A stretch of 32,389 bases of DNA from Syntrophorhabdus sp. PtaB.Bin047 (GCA_002067235.1 MVQP01000028.1:1-32389); one strand, 5' to 3'; positions 7,062 through 15,189 are shown, counted from the first letter of the stretch. Numbers and translations: made by a program. Notes: a model not told the origin generated them from the sequence alone.

Positions 7062-9158
7062 TTAGAGTTTGAAAAGGAGGTCCGCGTACGTCGGAACGGG
7101 CCACGTATCGGCGGGGATCAGCATCTCCAGGCTGTCGATATCGCCCCTCAAGGCCTGCATTGTCGTGAAGACCTTGTCGCGGTAGCTCTCGGCCTGCTTC
7201 ACGGTGGTGCCGATAGCCTGCGCCTTCTCGACAGCAGCTTCCAGCTTGCCGAGGTTCTTGTACGCCGAATTGAGGACAACGGTGAGTTTCTTCAGGATAT
7301 CTTCGGGGACAGCGGCGGGTCCCTTGACGGACTTCAGATCATCGATGGAATCCGCGAGGAAGGTCGCGTATTCGAGGGCTGCGGGAATGAACTGTTTCCT
7401 GGTCATATCGATGGCGACGCGGGCCTCGATATTTATCTGCTTCGAGTAGGTCTCGACGTAGATGTCGTAGCGGGAATGGAGTTCCTTGCGGGAGAGGACA
7501 TCGTACTTTTCGAAGAGCTTGACGGCCTTGTCCGTCACCAATGCCTTGAGCGCATCGACGGTGTTGGCAACGTTCGGGAGGCCTCTTTTTTCGGCTTCCG
7601 CCACCCACTCTTCGGAGTAGTTGTTCCCGTTGAAGATGATCCGGCTGTGCTTTTTCCAGGTGTCCCTTATGATCGCGGCTGCCTCGGCATTCTTGTCCCT
7701 GGCCTTTTCCAGCCTCGTGGCGATCTCATCGAGGGCCTCGGCGGCTATGGTGTTCAGGGCCACGTTCGAGCCTGCTATGGACTGCGCGGAGCCTACCATC
7801 CTGAACTCGAACTTGTTGCCGGTGAAGGCGAAGGGCGAGGTCCTGTTCCTGTCAGTGTTGTCCCTGGGTATTATCGGCAGTGTGTCGACGCCGACGCCGA
7901 CGAATTGTTCGCCCCTGGATGTGGTCTTTTCGCCTTTGGCGATCTTCTCGAGTATCTCCGTGAGCTCCTCGCCCATGAAGATCGAGATGATCGCGGGCGG
8001 GGCCTCATTGGCGCCAAGGCGATGGTCGTTCCCCGCCGTGGCGCAGGTCGCCCGCAGGATATCGGCGTGGGTGTCGACGGCCTTGATCATGGCGCAGAGG
8101 AAGAGGAGGAACTGGACGTTCTCATTGGGCGTGCTGCCGGGCTCCAGCAGGTTCTGTCCGTCGCTCGTCGAGAGGGACCAGTTGTTGTGCTTGCCCGACC
8201 CGTTGATGCCGGCGTAGGGTTTTTCGTGGAGAAGGCAAACGAGGTCGTTCCGGAAGGCGACCTTCTGCATGGTCTCCATGACGAGCTGATTGTGATCGGT
8301 CGCTATGTTCGTGGTGTCGAAGATAGGGGCCATCTCGTACTGCGCCGGGGCCACCTCGTTGTGCTTCGTCTTGGAGGTGATGCCCATCTTCCAGAGTTCC
8401 ACGTCAAGGTCGTGCATGTAGTCGGAGACGCGGTCCTTGATGGCGCCGAAATACTGGTCCTCGAGCTCCTGGCCCTTGGGCGCGGGTGCGCCGAAGATGG
8501 TGCGGCCGGCGAGCAGCAGGTCGAGGCGCTCCATGTAATATTTCTTGTCGACGAGGAAGTACTCCTGCTCGGGGCCCACGGTGGACGTCACGTTCATGGA
8601 CGTCGTGTTCCCGAGGGCCTTCAAAACCCTCAGGGCCTGCCGCGACAGGGCCTTCATGGAGCGCAAAAGCGGGGTCTTCTTGTCGAGGGCCTCTCCGCGG
8701 TAGGAGTAAAAGGCCGTGGGGATGGTGAGCGTCACGTTGCCGCTCTCATCTTCCTTGAGGAAGGCGGGAGATGTGCAATCCCAGGCGGTGTATCCCCGTG
8801 CCTCGAAGGTGGCCCTCAGGCCGCCGCTGGGGAAGGACGAGGCGTCGGGCTCGCCCTGGACGAGCTGTTTGCCGGAGAACTCCATGATGACGCTGCCGTC
8901 GGGGGCGAGGGAGATGAAAGAATCGTGCTTCTCGGCGGTGATTCCCGTCAAGGGCTGAAACCAGTGCGTATAGTGGGTCGCACCCTTCTCGATGGCCCAG
9001 TCTTTCATCGCGTTGGCCACCACGTCGGCCACGTCCGGCCGAAGAGGTGTGCCCTGCTGGATCGTCTTCCGGAGGGCCTTATAGACCTCCTTCGGCAGGC
9101 GCTGCTTCATGACCTTATCGTTGAAGACGTTGGATCCAAATATTTCTGTCAGTTCCAT
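7062..9158 (-). CDS. glnN: Type III glutamine synthetase
   Basis: This 698-aa cytoplasmic enzyme catalyses ATP-dependent amidation of glutamate to glutamine. Its length and signatures fit the GSIII class rather than GlnA (about 450 aa). Visible elements are the GSIII N-terminal region ([32 protein letters not shown]), the catalytic [11 protein letters not shown] with its metal-binding glutamates, [37 protein letters not shown], and the GNK/E-F-R segment [10 protein letters not shown]. The ATG at 9158 follows GAGGAGG and is preferred over the one at 9173. It faces the acyl-CoA synthetase across a shared terminator. The upstream region has two dyads that could be operators; no sigma-54 site was found on the glnN strand. 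Confidence 0.96.
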   Translation of the reverse strand: MELTEIFGSNVFNDKVMKQRLPKEVYKALRKTIQQGTPLRPDVADVVANAMKDWAIEKGATHYTHWFQPLTGITAEKHDSFISLAPDGSVIMEFSGKQLVQGEPDASSFPSGGLRATFEARGYTAWDCTSPAFLKEDESGNVTLTIPTAFYSYRGEALDKKTPLLRSMKALSRQALRVLKALGNTTSMNVTSTVGPEQEYFLVDKKYYMERLDLLLAGRTIFGAPAPKGQELEDQYFGAIKDRVSDYMHDLDVELWKMGITSKTKHNEVAPAQYEMAPIFDTTNIATDHNQLVMETMQKVAFRNDLVCLLHEKPYAGINGSGKHNNWSLSTSDGQNLLEPGSTPNENVQFLLFLCAMIKAVDTHADILRATCATAGNDHRLGANEAPPAIISIFMGEELTEILEKIAKGEKTTSRGEQFVGVGVDTLPIIPRDNTDRNRTSPFAFTGNKFEFRMVGSAQSIAGSNVALNTIAAEALDEIATRLEKARDKNAEAAAIIRDTWKKHSRIIFNGNNYSEEWVAEAEKRGLPNVANTVDALKALVTDKAVKLFEKYDVLSRKELHSRYDIYVETYSKQINIEARVAIDMTRKQFIPAALEYATFLADSIDDLKSVKGPAAVPEDILKKLTVVLNSAYKNLGKLEAAVEKAQAIGTTVKQAESYRDKVFTTMQALRGDIDSLEMLIPADTWPVPTYADLLFKL

Positions 9159-9583
9159 TTTAATCCTCCTCACAAGTTGGACCGGACAAAGCCGTATAAT
9201 AACACTTTCCGCCTATCTATGGAAAGGTTTGTTCAGTCCGTAAACATTGACTTTGGGTGAACTTCTTTGTTCGGTATGCTTGCTTAAGCCCTCGGGGCCG
9301 TTGAGGGGAACACATCAATGTGTGAGGACAGTATAATATCATACTGTCGAACTTACAAGTAAATTGTCGGCGGTTCCGGTAAGGCATATCCTGCCGGAGG
9401 GGGCATGATACGATAGGTCCTGGCATCGTCTTCCTCCGGCCTATCCCGTCCGCACCGTTGCCGGGCCGCGGCATGGATGACTATAAAAAGACAAGTGCCT
9501 GCGACAATAGTGCTTAACAGCGTTATGAAATATCATCATAATAGTTTTCTACGATGAATACTTCCAGCTATTCTTTCCCGCTG
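9159..9583. other. 425-base intergenic region upstream of glnN
   Basis: No convincing gene is seen; the 85-codon frame at 9217-9474 has no ribosome site and a composition unlike its neighbours. On the minus strand a weak promoter-like pair lies at about 9196-9224 (TTCCAT-N17-TATTAT). Two dyads lie at 9311-9322 and 9327-9348. A weak AT-rich hairpin (TTATGA / TCATAA, 9523-9541) lies past the dehydrogenase stop without a clear T tract. Confidence 0.5.
9311..9348. promoter_or_regulatory. Tandem operator-like dyads upstream of glnN
   Basis: CACAT-CA-ATGTG (9311-9322) and GACAGTAT-N6-ATACTGTC (9327-9348) are perfect palindromes only 4 bases apart. They lie about 150-190 bases before the glnN start. 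Size and symmetry suit a dimeric regulator, but none is identified. Confidence 0.4.
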
Positions 9584-10663
9584 TCAATAATAGGGGAGCT
9601 GCTCGTCGAAACGCTCTTTGCCGTTCCTGTACCACGCAGCAACGTGTTTGACCGCTTCGACGGCCTTCGTCAGGGCGGCGATGTCGGAATTGAACCCCTG
9701 GTGGGGCTGGACGTAGATGTTGGAGCTTCTGTCGATGGACTTCTCCACGAGAGCCTTGGCTGCAAGCAGGTTGGCGTCGGTCTCCCCCGGCTGTCCGAGG
9801 AGCAGCGCCGAGAACTGTGATTCACTGCTGAAGACGTCAAGGCCTATCCCCGTTATCTTCCCCGACCGGTAGAGGTCGAGAAGCGCCGATTCGGGAGCGA
9901 TCTCCCCGCGCGTCACATTGATGAAGATGAGGTTTTTCTTCGCCTGGGAGAGATATTTTTTCGAGAAGTAGCCCACGTTGTAGAACCTGCTCTCCGGGTT
10001 CCTTGTTAGGTTCATGGCGTTGACGATGATGTCGCTTGACCGGATGGCCTCCTCTTTCGAAACGAACCGCACGGTGCCGCCGTAGAGCTTATCGAGCTCG
10101 TCCTGCCTGATATCGACCCCTTGCACGGTCAGACCGTTGGCCCCGGCGAGCTCGTATGTCCTCTTGCCTATCTTGCCGACACCGAACACCGTCAGCGTCC
10201 TTTGTCTGTCGAGTTCCATGAAGGCACGGGAATCCTTCCTTTCGAAGGTGACGGTGTTGAGGGAGTAGTGGTTCAACTCGCCGGCGGTGGCGTAGAGGAA
10301 CTTCATGGCCGTCTGGGCGACGGCGTTGACGCAATACTCTCTCAGTGAGGCGATGTTGACCCTGTCGGCGAGGTGCTCGAAATGGTCGTACCCGGCGCTG
10401 CGGGTTATCACGCTTTTCCTTGCCCCTTCGAGATACTGCTCGGGGAGGACGGAATGCGTTTTCGTGGTGACGATCTCCGGGAGGATCGTCCCGGGATTGT
10501 CCCTGAGGTATTCCTGGAGGTTCTTCGGGGTGATGAGGTATCTGTGCCCCTCCGGGATCTCCTTGCCGGCGATCGCTCTCTGTATCTCCTCTTCGAGGTG
10601 CCGGGCCTCAGGCCCCAGGGCTTCGAAATGCATGATGTCGTACGGGTTCTTCTGCTCTTTCAC
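9584..10663 (-). CDS. D-isomer-specific 2-hydroxyacid dehydrogenase
   Basis: A 359-aa NAD(P)-dependent oxidoreductase, probably cytoplasmic. It has the two-domain fold of the family: an N-terminal part with the VITRSAGYDHF segment, a Rossmann motif GVGKIG near residues 165-170, the active-site NVTRGEIAPESALL with catalytic arginine, GIGLDVFSSES carrying the acidic residue, and QPHQGFNS with the catalytic histidine. Members reduce 2-oxoacids such as pyruvate, hydroxypyruvate or phosphonopyruvate-like compounds. The substrate here is not evident, and the N-terminal 80 residues are longer than in D-lactate dehydrogenases. The start is a GTG at 10663 after CGGAG. It stands alone, upstream of glnN on the same strand but 425 bases away. 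Confidence 0.85.
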   Translation of the reverse strand: MKEQKNPYDIMHFEALGPEARHLEEEIQRAIAGKEIPEGHRYLITPKNLQEYLRDNPGTILPEIVTTKTHSVLPEQYLEGARKSVITRSAGYDHFEHLADRVNIASLREYCVNAVAQTAMKFLYATAGELNHYSLNTVTFERKDSRAFMELDRQRTLTVFGVGKIGKRTYELAGANGLTVQGVDIRQDELDKLYGGTVRFVSKEEAIRSSDIIVNAMNLTRNPESRFYNVGYFSKKYLSQAKKNLIFINVTRGEIAPESALLDLYRSGKITGIGLDVFSSESQFSALLLGQPGETDANLLAAKALVEKSIDRSSNIYVQPHQGFNSDIAALTKAVEAVKHVAAWYRNGKERFDEQLPYY

Positions 10664-10755
10664 GTGTGCTCCGATGAGGTTTTATTTTGATCCCTGAGTA
10701 TCCATTGTCGCGCAATCGTTGGATTTTTTCAATCTAAATCGGTTGGTGTTTTTCC

Positions 10756-10784
10756 TTCACACCCGTCCCCGATTCTTGTATATT
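10756..10784 (+). promoter_or_regulatory. Sigma-70 promoter for the DUF486-like gene
   Basis: TTCACA, a 17-base spacer and TATATT; each hexamer is one base from consensus. Transcription would start about 22 bases before the ATG. Confidence 0.7.
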
Positions 10785-10812
10785 ACTGCAACGGTATCAT
10801 CGGGAGAAAGAA

Positions 10813-11139
10813 ATGAAGACCATAATGCTTCTGACCGTTTCCAACGTGTTCATGACCTTTGCCTGGTACGGGCATCTGCGATACAAGAATTCCTCCCTGT
10901 GGAAGGTGATACTCGTGAGCTGGCTCATCGCCTTCGCCGAGTATTGCTTCCAGGTCCCCGCGAACCGCATCGGCCATTACCAGTTCTCGGCGGCACAGTT
11001 GAAGATCATCCAGGAGGTCATCACCCTCGTTGTCTTCGCCGTGTTCTCCCTTCTGTATCTCAAGGAAGAGTTCAGATGGAACTACCTCATCGCCTTCGCC
11101 CTCATGGCAGGGGCGGTATTCTTCATGTTCAGAGACTAG
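10813..11139 (+). CDS. Small DMT-like inner-membrane protein (DUF486 type)
   Basis: This 108-aa protein has four predicted transmembrane helices and resembles the DUF486 / DMT-family small proteins. It keeps FAWYGHLRY after helix 1, SWLIAFAEYCFQVPANR at the end of helix 2, QLKIIQEVITLVVF, and the closing FRWNYLIAFALMAGAVFFMF. Substrate and role are unknown for the family. The ATG at 10813 follows GGGAGAAAG. The gene ends 6 bases before a heptamer repeat arm and converges on the solo dCache gene. Confidence 0.8.
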   Translation: MKTIMLLTVSNVFMTFAWYGHLRYKNSSLWKVILVSWLIAFAEYCFQVPANRIGHYQFSAAQLKIIQEVITLVVFAVFSLLYLKEEFRWNYLIAFALMAGAVFFMFRD

Positions 11140-11144
11140 AAGAC

Positions 11145-11298
11145 GGTTCCAAGTTTCAGGTTTCAAGTTTCAGGTTGGAAGAACGAGAGACGGTTCTCTG
11201 GATTTGTGGTGGCGTGGGGGGTAATGCATGGCCCGGTCCTACCGGAAGCTTTCCGTCTTTGTCTTTGGCTTGGAGCCTGAGACCTGAAACCTGAAACG
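11145..11298. repeat. Heptamer dyad element 1 (GGTTTCA type, between convergent genes)
   Basis: The left arm 11145-11179 is five 7-bp units: GGTTCCA, AGTTTCA, GGTTTCA, AGTTTCA, GGTTGGA. The right arm 11271-11298 is the inverse: TGGAGCC, TGAGACC, TGAAACC, TGAAACG. The 91-base middle is non-coding. The element fills the gap between two convergent genes. Confidence 0.9.
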
Positions 11299-11304
11299 GT
11301 TTTC

Positions 11305-12108
11305 TTACCGTTTTTCTGTCGTTATTACGATCCGCCAGTAGTTGTCATAGAAGGGGAGGGTCTTCCAGACGGCCGACTTCTTCACGACTTTTTCCGAGCC
11401 GGGCTTCACGTAACGGTAGGTTGCCGTCCCTTCCCTTTCCTTGACGATGCGTTCGCCCATTTCGCGCAATTCATGGAAGCCTTTGTATTCGGTGCTTTTC
11501 AGGACATTGAGCCGGGTTTGGGAGGGGTCGGAAGTGTAGACGTTGGTGCCGTCGGGCTGGAGGATGACGATGCCCGCGCCCGCGCCGGGTTTCAGGCCCT
11601 TGAGGGACTCCTGAACCATGCTCTCCGGCGACATGAGAAGGCTTACGGAGCCGGCAAACTCTCTCTTCTGATTGAAGACGGGGTATTGAACCGCTATGCT
11701 CTGAAATCCCTCGACCGACGTGAAAAGCTCGCTGAAGACAGGCTTGCGGGTCTTGTGGATACGGACCACCACGGCATGGTCCTTTATGCTTGCGCCTTCA
11801 TGCTTGCGGTACTTCTCGGGTTCGATGATCTCCATGACCCCCTTCGTGTTGATGAAGGCGCAATCGATGGAGTAACTCTTGCCGGAACAGAGGTCGCGCA
11901 ATGCCTGTCTCATGTTGGCGCCGGGTGAGAGGCCCTCGCCGACGGCCCGCGCCGTCTTTGAAAGGTCGGCATCGATCTTCTTGAGCGTCGCCGCGGTCCT
12001 GTTCGTTACCTCGTCAAGCAGGGTCTTCTCGGGGTCCGCGGCAAGGCACGCAAGAGAGAAAAGGGCGCTCAAAAAGACCACGGATATGCCCAGGATCACT
12101 TTCTTCAT
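11305..12108 (-). CDS. Solo secreted double-Cache sensor-domain protein
   Basis: This 267-aa protein has a signal peptide (residues 1-23, ending CLAAD) followed by an extracytoplasmic dCache-like domain and nothing else. The segment KPVFSELFTSVEGFQSIAV closely parallels KPVLSDVFTAVQGFRAVAL in the histidine kinase at 16724. Both go on through a membrane-proximal Cache lobe to a YW-I-V ending (YDNYWRIVITT). It probably binds a small molecule in the periplasm, but there is no transmembrane segment or output domain to pass on the signal. A cysteine just before the cleavage region leaves a lipoprotein possible. The start at 12108 follows GAAGGAGG. The gene follows the HNH nuclease by 14 bases, so the two are probably co-transcribed. 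Confidence 0.8.
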   Translation of the reverse strand: MKKVILGISVVFLSALFSLACLAADPEKTLLDEVTNRTAATLKKIDADLSKTARAVGEGLSPGANMRQALRDLCSGKSYSIDCAFINTKGVMEIIEPEKYRKHEGASIKDHAVVVRIHKTRKPVFSELFTSVEGFQSIAVQYPVFNQKREFAGSVSLLMSPESMVQESLKGLKPGAGAGIVILQPDGTNVYTSDPSQTRLNVLKSTEYKGFHELREMGERIVKEREGTATYRYVKPGSEKVVKKSAVWKTLPFYDNYWRIVITTEKR

Positions 12109-12122
12109 TCCCGTCCTCCTTC

Positions 12123-12464
12123 TTACTTTTTTCCTTCCTCTTCATCGGCGAAGAAGTTCCTGCCGTGGACGTCGTCGTGACAATAGGTGCAGAGGTTCTC
12201 CCAGTTCGACCCGTCGGGCGGGTTGTTGTTGTGGTTGCCGTCCTTGTGGTGCACGGTGAGGAGGTGCCTGTCTGTGTGGTCAAATTCCCTGCCGCACCTC
12301 GCGCACATGAGGCCGTGCATCTTCAGCGATTGCTCACGGTACTGCTCGTTCCTGACATCCCTGTCCCGGGTGATCTCCCTTACGATGTCCCCGATGGACC
12401 CCGTGATCTCCTTCTTCACCGGCCGGCTCGACCTGCGCACTGTAAATGCCCTGCGTTTCATCAT
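12123..12464 (-). CDS. HNH nuclease, YajD-like
   Basis: A 113-aa protein with a zinc-bound HNH motif: C54-x2-C57, H72-H73 (LLTVHHKDGNHNNNPPDG), C92-x2-C95 and H100. The spacing and the NWENLCTYCHDDVH ending are those of the small YajD family. The fold predicts a metal-dependent DNA endonuclease or nickase; the biological role of the family is unclear. The N-terminal 40 residues are basic. Either of two consecutive ATGs (12464 or 12461) may start it, after AGAGAAGG. It leads the two-gene unit with the solo dCache protein, an odd pairing with no known logic. No phage or restriction genes are nearby. Confidence 0.85.
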   Translation of the reverse strand: MMKRRAFTVRRSSRPVKKEITGSIGDIVREITRDRDVRNEQYREQSLKMHGLMCARCGREFDHTDRHLLTVHHKDGNHNNNPPDGSNWENLCTYCHDDVHGRNFFADEEEGKK

Positions 12465-12491
12465 CCTTCTCTCTGATCGTGAATTGAAATC

Positions 12492-12497
12492 ATTATA
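12492..12497 (-). promoter_or_regulatory. -10 element for the HNH/dCache unit
   Basis: On the minus strand this reads TATAAT, a perfect -10, about 28 bases before the HNH start. No good -35 is visible 16-18 bases upstream, where the sequence runs towards the neighbouring heptamer element. Confidence 0.45.
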
Positions 12498-12520
12498 TCA
12501 AAAAAGGGTTCCGGGAAACA

Positions 12521-12619
12521 GGTATTAGGTTATGGGAAGGACCTCGGTCATCATTCCCTTCCGGCTCCAACGGTTCCAACCGTCTTCTTCCCATAACCCA
12601 TTACCCATAACCTGTATCA
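12521..12619. repeat. Heptamer dyad element 2 (GGTTATG variant, between tandem genes)
   Basis: The left arm is GGTATTA, GGTTATG, GGAAGGA (12521-12541). The right arm is CATAACC, CATTACC, CATAACC, TGTATCA (12592-12619). The unit differs from elements 1 and 3, yet both arms share it, so ACAGGT...TATGGGAAG on the left matches CTTCCCATAA...CCTGT on the right. It lies between two minus-strand genes. Confidence 0.85.
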
Positions 12620-12623
12620 TCTA

Positions 12624-13607
12624 TCACCCGCCTTCCAATACTCTGGCAATATCCTCCACCAGCGGTTTCGACCCCACGTACAGGGCTGTCCTTTGATGGT
12701 GGTCCTTCGGTTCTATGTCGAGGATCGGGGTGCCGTGCTCGTTAACGGCATGACCCCCCGCCTCCCTGCACATGAAGGCCACCACGGATGCCTCGTACAT
12801 GAGGCGGAGCTTGCCCTCAGGCCTTAGCTTCTTCGGGTCGGGATGGTTGACGATGGCGGGATACATGAACATCCCTCCCCGCGTGAGGATCCGGTGAAAG
12901 TCGCCCGCAAGGGCCCCGAGATAGCGGAAAGTGTAGCGCCTTTCATTCTGCCGCACCCAGTCCCGGACCTCTTTCCGGTAGGTGTAGCGGTTCGTCGCAT
13001 TGAAGGACAGCTCCCAGGTGTCGGGGGTGTCGGGCAGGATGATCCTGACGGGTTTGACATAGTTCATGGTTTCGTCGATATGGAAGCGCCAGGTCCCCGC
13101 TTCGCGGAAGGCGATGGTCAGGGTGCCGGTGGGGATGACGAACATGCCGGCTGCGATGTAGTCTTTTCCCGCCCTCAGGTGAAAGTCTTCGGGGCCGTCG
13201 AGGTTGCGCTTCGCTATCCCGAAGAGAAAACCCACGGGAAGGCCGTGGGCGACATTGGACGAGCCGTCGAGGGGGTCGAAATAGATGAAGTACCGGCCAC
13301 CCTTTTCGTCGAGAGGGATGATGTCCTTCGATTCCTCGCTGACGGCCCTTATGACGCGGCCTGTCGTCTTGAGATAGTGGATGATGATCTCGTGGGCGAT
13401 GTCATCCATCTGCATCACGTCTTCTCCCTGAACGTTCACCCTGTCGGTGCATCCGAGGTTTCCCTTCAGGGCCCCGGTGATGTAGTAATGCTCAATATGC
13501 TTTGCCGCGCTGATTATGGCGTCCATGAGAATGAGGAAATGATACGTCCGGTTGTGCCTTTCCTGGTGGTGCAGCAGAAAATTCATGAATGTTTGTTCCA
13601 GTTCCAT
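12624..13607 (-). CDS. fbp: Class I fructose-1,6-bisphosphatase
   Basis: A 327-aa cytoplasmic enzyme that hydrolyses fructose 1,6-bisphosphate to fructose 6-phosphate in gluconeogenesis. The class I signature is clear: metal-binding SEES (residues 90-93) and DPLDGSSN (111-118), then the substrate-binding ALAGDFHRIL region, NHPDPKKLRPEGKLRLMYEA, and the C-terminal EAGG. Length is normal for bacterial Fbp. The ATG at 13607 follows AGAGGT, and a good sigma-70 promoter lies about 47 bases upstream. It is a single gene between two heptamer elements. Gluconeogenesis from acetyl-CoA would suit an organism growing on aromatic acids. Confidence 0.96.
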   Translation of the reverse strand: MELEQTFMNFLLHHQERHNRTYHFLILMDAIISAAKHIEHYYITGALKGNLGCTDRVNVQGEDVMQMDDIAHEIIIHYLKTTGRVIRAVSEESKDIIPLDEKGGRYFIYFDPLDGSSNVAHGLPVGFLFGIAKRNLDGPEDFHLRAGKDYIAAGMFVIPTGTLTIAFREAGTWRFHIDETMNYVKPVRIILPDTPDTWELSFNATNRYTYRKEVRDWVRQNERRYTFRYLGALAGDFHRILTRGGMFMYPAIVNHPDPKKLRPEGKLRLMYEASVVAFMCREAGGHAVNEHGTPILDIEPKDHHQRTALYVGSKPLVEDIARVLEGG

Positions 13608-13653
13608 GTGGACCTCTTTGTCGTGGTATGCCCGATGCTGTGAATACCTGTGA

Positions 13654-13683
13654 AGTATATGTGCTTTCAGGCGGGCAAGTCAA
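13654..13683 (-). promoter_or_regulatory. Sigma-70 promoter of fbp
   Basis: On the minus strand this is TTGACT, an 18-base spacer, TATACT; each hexamer is one base from consensus. The start point would lie about 40 bases before the fbp ATG. Confidence 0.65.
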
Positions 13684-13698
13684 AGGATAAGAAGCCGG

Positions 13699-13825
13699 TA
13701 AAGACAGTTTCAGGTTCCAGGTTCCAGGTTTCAGGGGAAAAACCGTTGCAGGTACCACGTTCCGGCTCAGAGTCCTGAACCCTGTACCGTATTTGTCTTT
13801 AACCTGGAACCTGGAACTGTCTTTA
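13699..13825. repeat. Heptamer dyad element 3 (GGTTCCA type, between divergent genes)
   Basis: The left arm 13706-13733 is AGTTTCA, GGTTCCA, GGTTCCA, GGTTTCA. The right arm 13798-13818 is TTTAACC, TGGAACC, TGGAACT. Both are bordered by the inverted flank TAAAGAC (13699-13705) / GTCTTTA (13819-13825). The element sits between the divergent fbp and hydrolase promoters, so it cannot terminate either gene. Confidence 0.9.
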
Positions 13826-13828
13826 TCC

Positions 13829-13857
13829 TTGAACCCTTGGTCGCAGTTGGCTATTAT
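13829..13857 (+). promoter_or_regulatory. Sigma-70 promoter of the beta-lactamase-fold hydrolase
   Basis: TTGAAC, a 17-base spacer and TATTAT, directly downstream of heptamer element 3. The start point would leave a leader of about 50 bases. Confidence 0.65.
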
Positions 13858-13913
13858 CGTTCTGTCCGGTAGAGTGATTGCCGGAATTCGTTCCGACGAA
13901 AGGAGATCGTCCC

Positions 13914-15143
13914 ATGACAAGAAGAAAGAAAATGCTGCGCCTCTTGTGTTGCCTCATTTGTGCTGCCGTTCTTGCGATCCTGACGTCCGGGAATGCCCGT
14001 GCCCAGAGGGTCATGTATGAGAGGCCGAAGATGGCCAAAGGCCCTTCCGCGCTGGAGGTCATTCTGGAGCCCTACCTCGACAAATACGATCTTCCGGCGC
14101 TTGGCGCTGCGGTTGTCAGGGACGGGAAGATCCAGGCGATGGGGGCCGTCGGCACGAAGGCGGCGGGACAGCAGATCCCCGTGACGACAGGAGACCGTTT
14201 TCACATCGGCTCCGATACGAAGGCGATGACGGCGCTTCTTGCCGCTATGTACGTGGAGGCGGGGAAACTTCGCTGGGATTCGAAGGTGGAGGAGATATTC
14301 CCTGAGTTGAAGAAGACACTCGCTGCCGGCTGGGGCCAGGTGACACTGGAGGGGCTTCTATCCCATACCAGCGGGATACTGGACGATGGCGAAAGGTTCG
14401 GCAAGCTCCTCCAGGGATCCTTCGAACAGGGAGACCTGGACCTCAGGGGACTGCGCTACTGGATGCTGTCGAAATTCCTGACGCAACCCATCGCGGCCGC
14501 ACCCCGGAAGCAGTTTGCATACTCGAACATAGGGTACATGATAGCCGGGGCAATGATCGAGCGGGTGGCCGGCAGATCCTGGGAAGAGCTTATGCTGGAG
14601 AGGGTATTCGTTCCCTTGAGGCTTCGCAGCGCTGGTTTCGGTCCTCAGTCGACGGTGGGAACGATAGACGCCCCGCTCCCGCACAAGATCGTTGACGGCA
14701 ATGCAAAACCCATGCTCGCCGGGCCGAACGCCGACAATCCTCTCGTTCTGGGACCGGCCGGCACCGTGCACATGTCCCTGCAGGACTTTGCCAGGTGGGC
14801 CATCTGGAACCTGGGAAGGGGCAAGCGCGGCCCCGGTCTTGTGCGCGCTGAAACGCTCGCCAGGCTGACCACACCCGTGGTTGACATTCCCCCCGGGAAA
14901 GACGCCGCCCCCGGGACGCCCTCAGGGGGACGCTACGCGCTCGGCTGGGGGGAAAGGGAATATCCCTGGGCAAAAGGCCCCTTTCTCACTCACGCCGGAT
15001 CGAACGGCATGAACCTTGCTCATATTGTCCTCGATCCCAGGACTGATTTCGGCATGGTCCTCATGACGAACATCGGCGGCAAGAAGGCCGACGAGGCCTT
15101 AAGAGGCCTGGAGGAGGAGTTGCACAAGAGATACGGGAAATAG
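13914..15143 (+). CDS. Secreted serine hydrolase of the beta-lactamase / penicillin-binding fold
   Basis: This 409-aa protein begins with a basic signal peptide (residues 1-31, ending NARAQ), so it acts outside the cytoplasm. It then has the class C beta-lactamase-like fold (PF00144 type): nucleophile motif S100-D-T-K103 in HIGSDTKAMTA, Y-S-N in QFAYSNIGYMIAG (near 203), and a KTG-like H-A-G in LTHAGSNGMN (near 360). Members include D-aminopeptidases, esterases and cell-wall peptidases; substrate cannot be assigned and true beta-lactamase activity is unproven. The ATG at 13914 follows AAAGGAG and is better supported than an in-frame ATG at 13878. It stands alone with its own promoter. Confidence 0.88.
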   Translation: MTRRKKMLRLLCCLICAAVLAILTSGNARAQRVMYERPKMAKGPSALEVILEPYLDKYDLPALGAAVVRDGKIQAMGAVGTKAAGQQIPVTTGDRFHIGSDTKAMTALLAAMYVEAGKLRWDSKVEEIFPELKKTLAAGWGQVTLEGLLSHTSGILDDGERFGKLLQGSFEQGDLDLRGLRYWMLSKFLTQPIAAAPRKQFAYSNIGYMIAGAMIERVAGRSWEELMLERVFVPLRLRSAGFGPQSTVGTIDAPLPHKIVDGNAKPMLAGPNADNPLVLGPAGTVHMSLQDFARWAIWNLGRGKRGPGLVRAETLARLTTPVVDIPPGKDAAPGTPSGGRYALGWGEREYPWAKGPFLTHAGSNGMNLAHIVLDPRTDFGMVLMTNIGGKKADEALRGLEEELHKRYGK

Positions 15144-15147
15144 AAGC

Positions 15148-15189
15148 GGTTTCACGTTATTCTCTCCTTGAAACCTGAAGCGTGAAACC
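15148..15189. repeat. Short heptamer dyad element 4 (between tandem genes)
   Basis: GGTTTCACG (15148-15156) pairs with CGTGAAACC (15181-15189). The right side is three 7-bp units (TGAAACC, TGAAGCG, TGAAACC, 15169-15189). With a 24-base loop this is the smallest element here. It follows the hydrolase stop by 4 bases and could act as its 3' end. Confidence 0.7.

Noticed and set aside
4816..7104. 762-codon open frame antisense to the acyl-CoA synthetase
   Set aside because: The sense frame encodes a complete, motif-rich enzyme. The antisense protein is rich in His, Gly, Arg and Pro with no recognisable domain, typical of shadow frames in GC-rich DNA.
7476..9260. 594-codon plus-strand frame over glnN
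   Set aside because: It is a shadow of the glutamine synthetase gene, with no ribosome site and no domain.
9217..9474. 85-codon minus-strand frame in the glnN upstream region
   Set aside because: No ribosome site, atypical composition, and it covers the operator-like dyads.
12123..12464. HNH gene as part of a homing element or restriction system
   Set aside because: It is a free-standing YajD-type protein with no methylase, intron, intein or phage gene nearby.
13914..15143. Antibiotic-resistance beta-lactamase
   Set aside because: The fold is shared by many peptidases and esterases, and the sequence lacks features that would identify a true class C beta-lactamase.
11145..15189. Heptamer elements as ordinary Rho-independent terminators
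   Set aside because: Long, AT-containing loops, no T tracts, and two elements lie between divergent promoters. A terminator role remains possible only for those at 11145 and 15148.
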